A DNA stretch of 64,000 bases from contig NZ_CP010776.1 in assembly GCF_001577755.1 (NCBI RefSeq), forward strand, positions 1,922,001-1,986,000, written 5' to 3'. This document shows, piece after piece, positions 60,603-64,000 of the stretch. The DNA is from Rufibacter sp. DG15C (lineage in GTDB: Bacteria; Bacteroidota; Bacteroidia; Cytophagales; Hymenobacteraceae). Numbering within the stretch: position 1 is the first letter of the stretch; every line of letters begins with the position of its first letter. A model generated the notes under the pieces. That model worked only from the letters and a program-made list of their open reading frames with translations. It ran no database searches and was not told where the DNA came from. A program made the position numbers and the translations under genes.

Positions 60603-63182
60603 ATGAATCCTATAAGGACGCTTTTCTGCTTGATGGCCTTCTGCCTGTTAAGCCAAGCCCCCGTGTGGGCGCAGTCCCAAAAAGGCAAAGAGCCAGAGTT
60701 GGTGTATGTAGACCAGCAGGGCATTCTACGCTGGACCAAGACCAAGCAAGAGGCGGCGTTTTTTGGGGTGAATTACACGGTGCCCTTCGCGTATGGCTAC
60801 CGGTCTGTGAAGGCCCGCGGCGTCAACCCAGAGAAAGCCATTGACGAGGATGTCTACCACTTGGCGCGCCTGGGGTTTGACGCGTTTAGGGTGCACGTCT
60901 GGGACACTGAGATTTCAGACTCCTTGGGCAACCTGCTGGAGAATGAGCACCTGCGCCTGTTTGACTACCTGGTGTATAAGCTGAAGGAACGCAACATCCG
61001 GGTGTTGATCACGCCCATTGCGTTCTGGGGAAACGGCTGGCCCGAAAAAGACGAGAAAACCCCCGGTTTCTCTTATAAGTATGGCAAGCAAAAAGGATTG
61101 GTAGAGGAGACGGCGTTTCTGGCGCAGGAGAATTACCTGAAGCAGTTCCTGAACCACGTCAATCCCTATACCCAACAGACCTATGAGCAGGACGGCAACG
61201 TGATTGCCACCGAAATCAACAACGAGCCCCAGCACTCGGGGCCCAAGGCGCGCACTACCGAATACGTGACCCGTATGGTGGCCGCCGTGCGCGGCACCGG
61301 CTGGAAAAAGCCCGTCTTCTACAACATCAGCGAGTCGCCTAAGTACGCTGACGCCATCGTGCAGGGAGTAGGGGTGGACGGCTACAGTTTTCAGTGGTAC
61401 CCTACCAATTTGATGGCCAACCATTCCTTGCAGGGCAATTACCTGTCACATGTAGACCGCTACCATATCCCATTTGACACCCTGGCCGCCTTCAAGAACA
61501 AAGCCCTGATGGTATATGAGTTTGACGCCGCTGATATTCTGGGTTCTTACATGTACCCAGCCATGGCCAAGAGCTTCAGGACCGCCGGTTTCCAGTGGGC
61601 CACGCAGTTCGCGTATGACCCCATGGCCACCGCCTACGGCAACACCGAGTACCAGACGCATTATTTGAACCTGGCCTTTACGCCAGCCAAGGCCATCAGT
61701 TTGATGATTGCGGGCAAAGCCTTTCATCGGTTGCCCTTGCGCAAGAACTTTGGCGTGTACCCGGCAGACAGCGTGTTTGGGGAGTTCAGGGTGAGCTACA
61801 AGCAGTCTATGAGTGAGATGAACACCGCCCAGGAGTTCTATTACTCGGGTTCCACCCAGACCCAGCCGCTCCTCAAGAGCAAGCTGGAGCATGTGGCAGG
61901 CGTGGGCAGTTCGCCCGTAGTCAAGTACTCTGGCACTGGGGTGTATTTCCTGGACAAGCTAGAGAAGGGCGTCTGGCGCTTAGAGGTGATGCCGGATGCG
62001 TATTTCATCCGAGACCCGCTGGGCAAGGCATCGCCTAACAGAGAAGTGAGTCGCATACAATGGCAGGCCCAAAACATGAAGATTCTCTTAGCCGAGCTAG
62101 GGGAGAGCTTTGAGGTGAGAGCCGTGAACGAGGGCAACACCTACGCCGGCAAAGCCAAGGACGGAAGTTTTCAGGTGAGCCCCGGCGCGTATATTTTGAG
62201 CAAGAAGCAGAAAACCAGTTGGGCTGGGAACAAGAAGTACGGCAACCTACGCGTGAACGAGTTTGTGGCCCCGCAACCGTATGCTTCGGGCATCTACGTG
62301 ACCCATGAGCCCCTGAAAGAAGTAAGCAGCGGACAGCCGTTTACCATTACAGCGCAGGTGGTGGGTATTTCTTCAGAAGCCAAGGTGACTCTGCAATTGA
62401 ACAACCAGGCGGCCGCCTACAAGACCATTCCCATGCAAGCGGTGGGTGACGGTCAGTTCTCGGCTCAGGTTCCGGCAGATGTTTTAACTCCCGGCCAAAT
62501 CTCTTACAGAATCTTGGCGCAGGACGGGGAAAAGCAAGTGACGTTCCCGGGAGACCATGCGGGCAATCCCTGGGCTTGGGACGCGACCATGGCCGAGACC
62601 TACCAAACCTTCGTGGCCGCGCCTAACGGGCAATTGGAACTGTTCAACGCCACCAATGACCGGAGTCTGTTTGTGTTCCCCAACCTCTGGAAAAGCGAGG
62701 AACGCCAATTGATAGCCTCTGAAAAACCAGGTCAGCTTATCTTGAAACTTACCGCCCAGCAACTCCCCGAAGAACAGACCATGGGCCTGCAGCACTACAT
62801 TGGTGATAAACTGAAGGGCAGACAGGCGGAGTTGGGTAGCTTTGGGAAACTGGTGATACGGGTAAGGTCCACCACTGGCGCGGCTCTGCCCTTGAAAGTG
62901 AACCTGGTCACCCATCAGGCCACTGGCTTTGTGGCGCAAGTATCTGCCGGCACTACGTTCCAGAACATAGAAATCCCATTGAGTACGTTGCAGCCCGATG
63001 CGTTCATGCTGTTACCGAGGCCGTATCCGGGCTTCCATCCATTCTGGTTCACAGGCAAAGGCGCCCTGGGCTTTCAGTTGAAAGACGTGGAGAAGTTGCA
63101 AATCTACCTGGGGCAAATGGACAAGGCTACCACCGGTCCTAAGGGCTTTGAGATTGAGTCTGTCTGGCTAGAGAAGAAGTAA
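60603..63182 (+). CDS. Exported clan GH-A glycoside hydrolase, family unassigned
   Basis: 859 residues with signal peptide (LFCLMAFCLLSQAPVWAQ). Residues about 20-420 form a cellulase-like barrel: FFGVNYTVPFAYGYRS, GFDAFRVHVWDTEI, the acid/base E208 in TEINNEPQHSG and the nucleophile E306 in MVYEFDAADI. The C-terminal half is beta-rich (about residues 430-620 and 620-859), likely accessory or carbohydrate-binding domains. The ATG at 60579 is an alternative start. Its place between endo-galactanase and galM suggests a galactosidase or galactanase role; I cannot assign the GH family. Confidence 0.82.
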   Translation: MNPIRTLFCLMAFCLLSQAPVWAQSQKGKEPELVYVDQQGILRWTKTKQEAAFFGVNYTVPFAYGYRSVKARGVNPEKAIDEDVYHLARLGFDAFRVHVWDTEISDSLGNLLENEHLRLFDYLVYKLKERNIRVLITPIAFWGNGWPEKDEKTPGFSYKYGKQKGLVEETAFLAQENYLKQFLNHVNPYTQQTYEQDGNVIATEINNEPQHSGPKARTTEYVTRMVAAVRGTGWKKPVFYNISESPKYADAIVQGVGVDGYSFQWYPTNLMANHSLQGNYLSHVDRYHIPFDTLAAFKNKALMVYEFDAADILGSYMYPAMAKSFRTAGFQWATQFAYDPMATAYGNTEYQTHYLNLAFTPAKAISLMIAGKAFHRLPLRKNFGVYPADSVFGEFRVSYKQSMSEMNTAQEFYYSGSTQTQPLLKSKLEHVAGVGSSPVVKYSGTGVYFLDKLEKGVWRLEVMPDAYFIRDPLGKASPNREVSRIQWQAQNMKILLAELGESFEVRAVNEGNTYAGKAKDGSFQVSPGAYILSKKQKTSWAGNKKYGNLRVNEFVAPQPYASGIYVTHEPLKEVSSGQPFTITAQVVGISSEAKVTLQLNNQAAAYKTIPMQAVGDGQFSAQVPADVLTPGQISYRILAQDGEKQVTFPGDHAGNPWAWDATMAETYQTFVAAPNGQLELFNATNDRSLFVFPNLWKSEERQLIASEKPGQLILKLTAQQLPEEQTMGLQHYIGDKLKGRQAELGSFGKLVIRVRSTTGAALPLKVNLVTHQATGFVAQVSAGTTFQNIEIPLSTLQPDAFMLLPRPYPGFHPFWFTGKGALGFQLKDVEKLQIYLGQMDKATTGPKGFEIESVWLEKK

Positions 63183-63204
63183 GCTGGAACCTTAAGCGGC
63201 TCCC

Positions 63205-63242
63205 GTTTTTGGCCTGTTTTCCAGAAAGCAGACCAAAAACGG
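63205..63242. repeat. GGCC palindrome (P33)
   Basis: 22 nt after the GH-A gene stop, 34 nt before galM. Almost perfect arms, extended by GCTCC / GGAGC. Best match to the consensus in the window. Confidence 0.95.
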
Positions 63243-63276
63243 GAGCTCTTTCGTAAAGATAGGTGCAGCGTTGCTA

Positions 63277-64000
63277 TGCTTTTACTTAATGATTATGGAA
63301 AACCTCAACACCTCCACCCAGCAAGCCCCTACCACCCACGTCCGTTCCTACACGCTGCATAATAAACACGGCATGCAGGTAACCGTGACCAATTACGGTG
63401 GTACCATCACCTCTATTCTTACGCCAGACAAAAATGGGGAATTGGGCGAGGTGGTCTTGGGATTTAAGGACGTGACCGACTATACCTCAGAAGCGTATCT
63501 GGCAAACCAGCCGTATTTTGGCGCAATCATTGGCCGATATGGCAACCGAATCGCCAAAGGCAAGTTTACCCTTAACGGACGCGAATATTCCCTGGCCACC
63601 AACAACGGAGAGAATCATTTGCACGGGGGCGTGAAAGGCTTTGACAAGGTGTTTTGGGAGGTAGAAGAACTGGCCGCCCAGAATGCGTTACGGCTCACCT
63701 ACACCAGTCCAGACGGCGAGGAAGGCTACCCAGGTACCGTGCAGGTGGCGGTGCTGTATATCTTGACGCCAGACAATGAGCTGGTCATAGAATACCAGGC
63801 CACCACTGACTTGGCTACTCCAGTGAATCTTACCAACCACAGTTATTTCAATCTTTCTGGGGGGAAAGCGCAGGATGCGTTAGGGCATGTGCTATCCATA
63901 GCCGCAGACCGCTTTGTAACGGTGTCAAAATCGCTGATTCCTACTGGTGAGCTGCCCAAGGTGGCAGGCACCCCCATGGATTTTCAGACGCCCGTGGCCA
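63277..64000 (+). CDS. galM: Aldose 1-epimerase (galactose mutarotase), truncated by window end
   Basis: 241 complete codons are visible and the frame is open to the edge. It interconverts alpha- and beta-galactose before galK. Motifs: VTNYGGTITSILTPD, IIGRYGNRIAKGKFTL, NGENHLHGGVKGFDKVFWEV and the catalytic H188 in NLTNHSYFNLSG. The reading frame starts at the ATG at 63277; the ATG at 63296 is out of frame and hits a stop. It completes the galactan-to-Leloir set. Confidence 0.92.

Noticed and set aside
1050-63242. CRISPR array or IS terminal repeats as explanation of the palindrome
   Set aside because: Copies are spread kilobases apart with unrelated intervals, no Cas genes, no transposase and no consistent target-site duplications visible.
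3145-63300. Many short open frames running through intergenic palindromes, with recurring peptides such as VFGLFSGKQAKNG
   Set aside because: They arise because the palindrome consensus has no stop codon in any frame. Outside the palindrome they lack motifs, signals or sensible length, and they lie antisense to or between real genes.
63296-63390. ATG at 63296 as galM start
   Set aside because: That frame meets a stop after 28 codons; the GalM motifs lie in the frame opened by the ATG at 63277.
1-64000. tRNA or rRNA genes
   Set aside because: I looked through the intergenic stretches for cloverleaf features such as the GTTCGA loop and found none in a suitable context; a covariance-model scan would be decisive.

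Overview
The window is ordinary chromosomal DNA from a member of the Bacteroidota, most likely order Cytophagales, family Hymenobacteraceae (a Rufibacter- or Pontibacter-like organism; genus is inferred). Supporting signs are two secreted proteins with type IX secretion (T9SS) C-terminal sorting domains, many lipoproteins, the Bacteroidota-specific DUF4295 ribosome-associated protein next to rpmG, Bacteroidota-type promoters (TTTG about 20 nt upstream of TAnnTTTG), few Shine-Dalgarno sequences, and families concentrated in this phylum (DUF1599, BT_3928-type DoxX, DUF1835, DUF4403, DUF5522). No tRNA, rRNA, CRISPR array, prophage or insertion sequence was seen.

Layout. 1-12 kb: a MORN-repeat lipoprotein, haem genes hemN, hemJ and hemB, a phosphoesterase/outer-membrane pair, a large T9SS-exported propeller protein and ornithine aminotransferase rocD. 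12-20.4 kb: a plus-strand housekeeping block with rpmB, Xaa-Pro aminopeptidase, rpmG, DUF4295, ftsY, rimO, bshC and 5-formyl-THF cyclo-ligase. 20.8-32 kb: mostly minus-strand genes (S9 peptidase, mnmD, BrkB-type membrane protein, DUF4403 lipoprotein, thioredoxin-like protein, DUF3891, threonine dehydrogenase). 32-36 kb: a PRPVFKRP-repeat protein, kbl (completing threonine breakdown with the dehydrogenase) and a NYN-nuclease/cold-shock-like fusion. 36-43 kb: DEDDh exonuclease, serine hydrolase, cdaA-folP operon, DUF1599-DoxX pair, aroK and a fatty-acid hydroxylase. 43-53.5 kb: a 0.9 kb AT-rich gap, a YDG-repeat T9SS protein, chromate transporter, beta-CASP RNase and SulP transporter. 53.7-64 kb: a galactan/galactose locus. 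galT, galK, an SGLT-type symporter and a LacI regulator run leftward; a GH53 endo-galactanase, an unassigned clan GH-A hydrolase and galM run rightward. Two near-identical LacI-type operators lie in the divergent control region. The genes fit extracellular galactan cleavage, sodium-coupled uptake and the Leloir pathway.

The most striking feature is not a gene. A 38-bp imperfect palindrome (left arm CGTTTTTGGCCTG, centre TTTTCCAGAAAA, right arm CAGGCCAAAAACG) occurs about 33 times here, roughly once per 2 kb. Most copies lie within about 60 nt of a stop codon, often touching or sharing an arm with a conventional terminator hairpin. At least five copies lie in frame inside protein-coding genes and use all three forward reading frames. 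The consensus has no stop codon in any of its six frames. I know of no description of this element; it resembles in behaviour the Rickettsia palindromic elements, REP/BIME elements, or paired DNA-uptake sequences acting as terminators.
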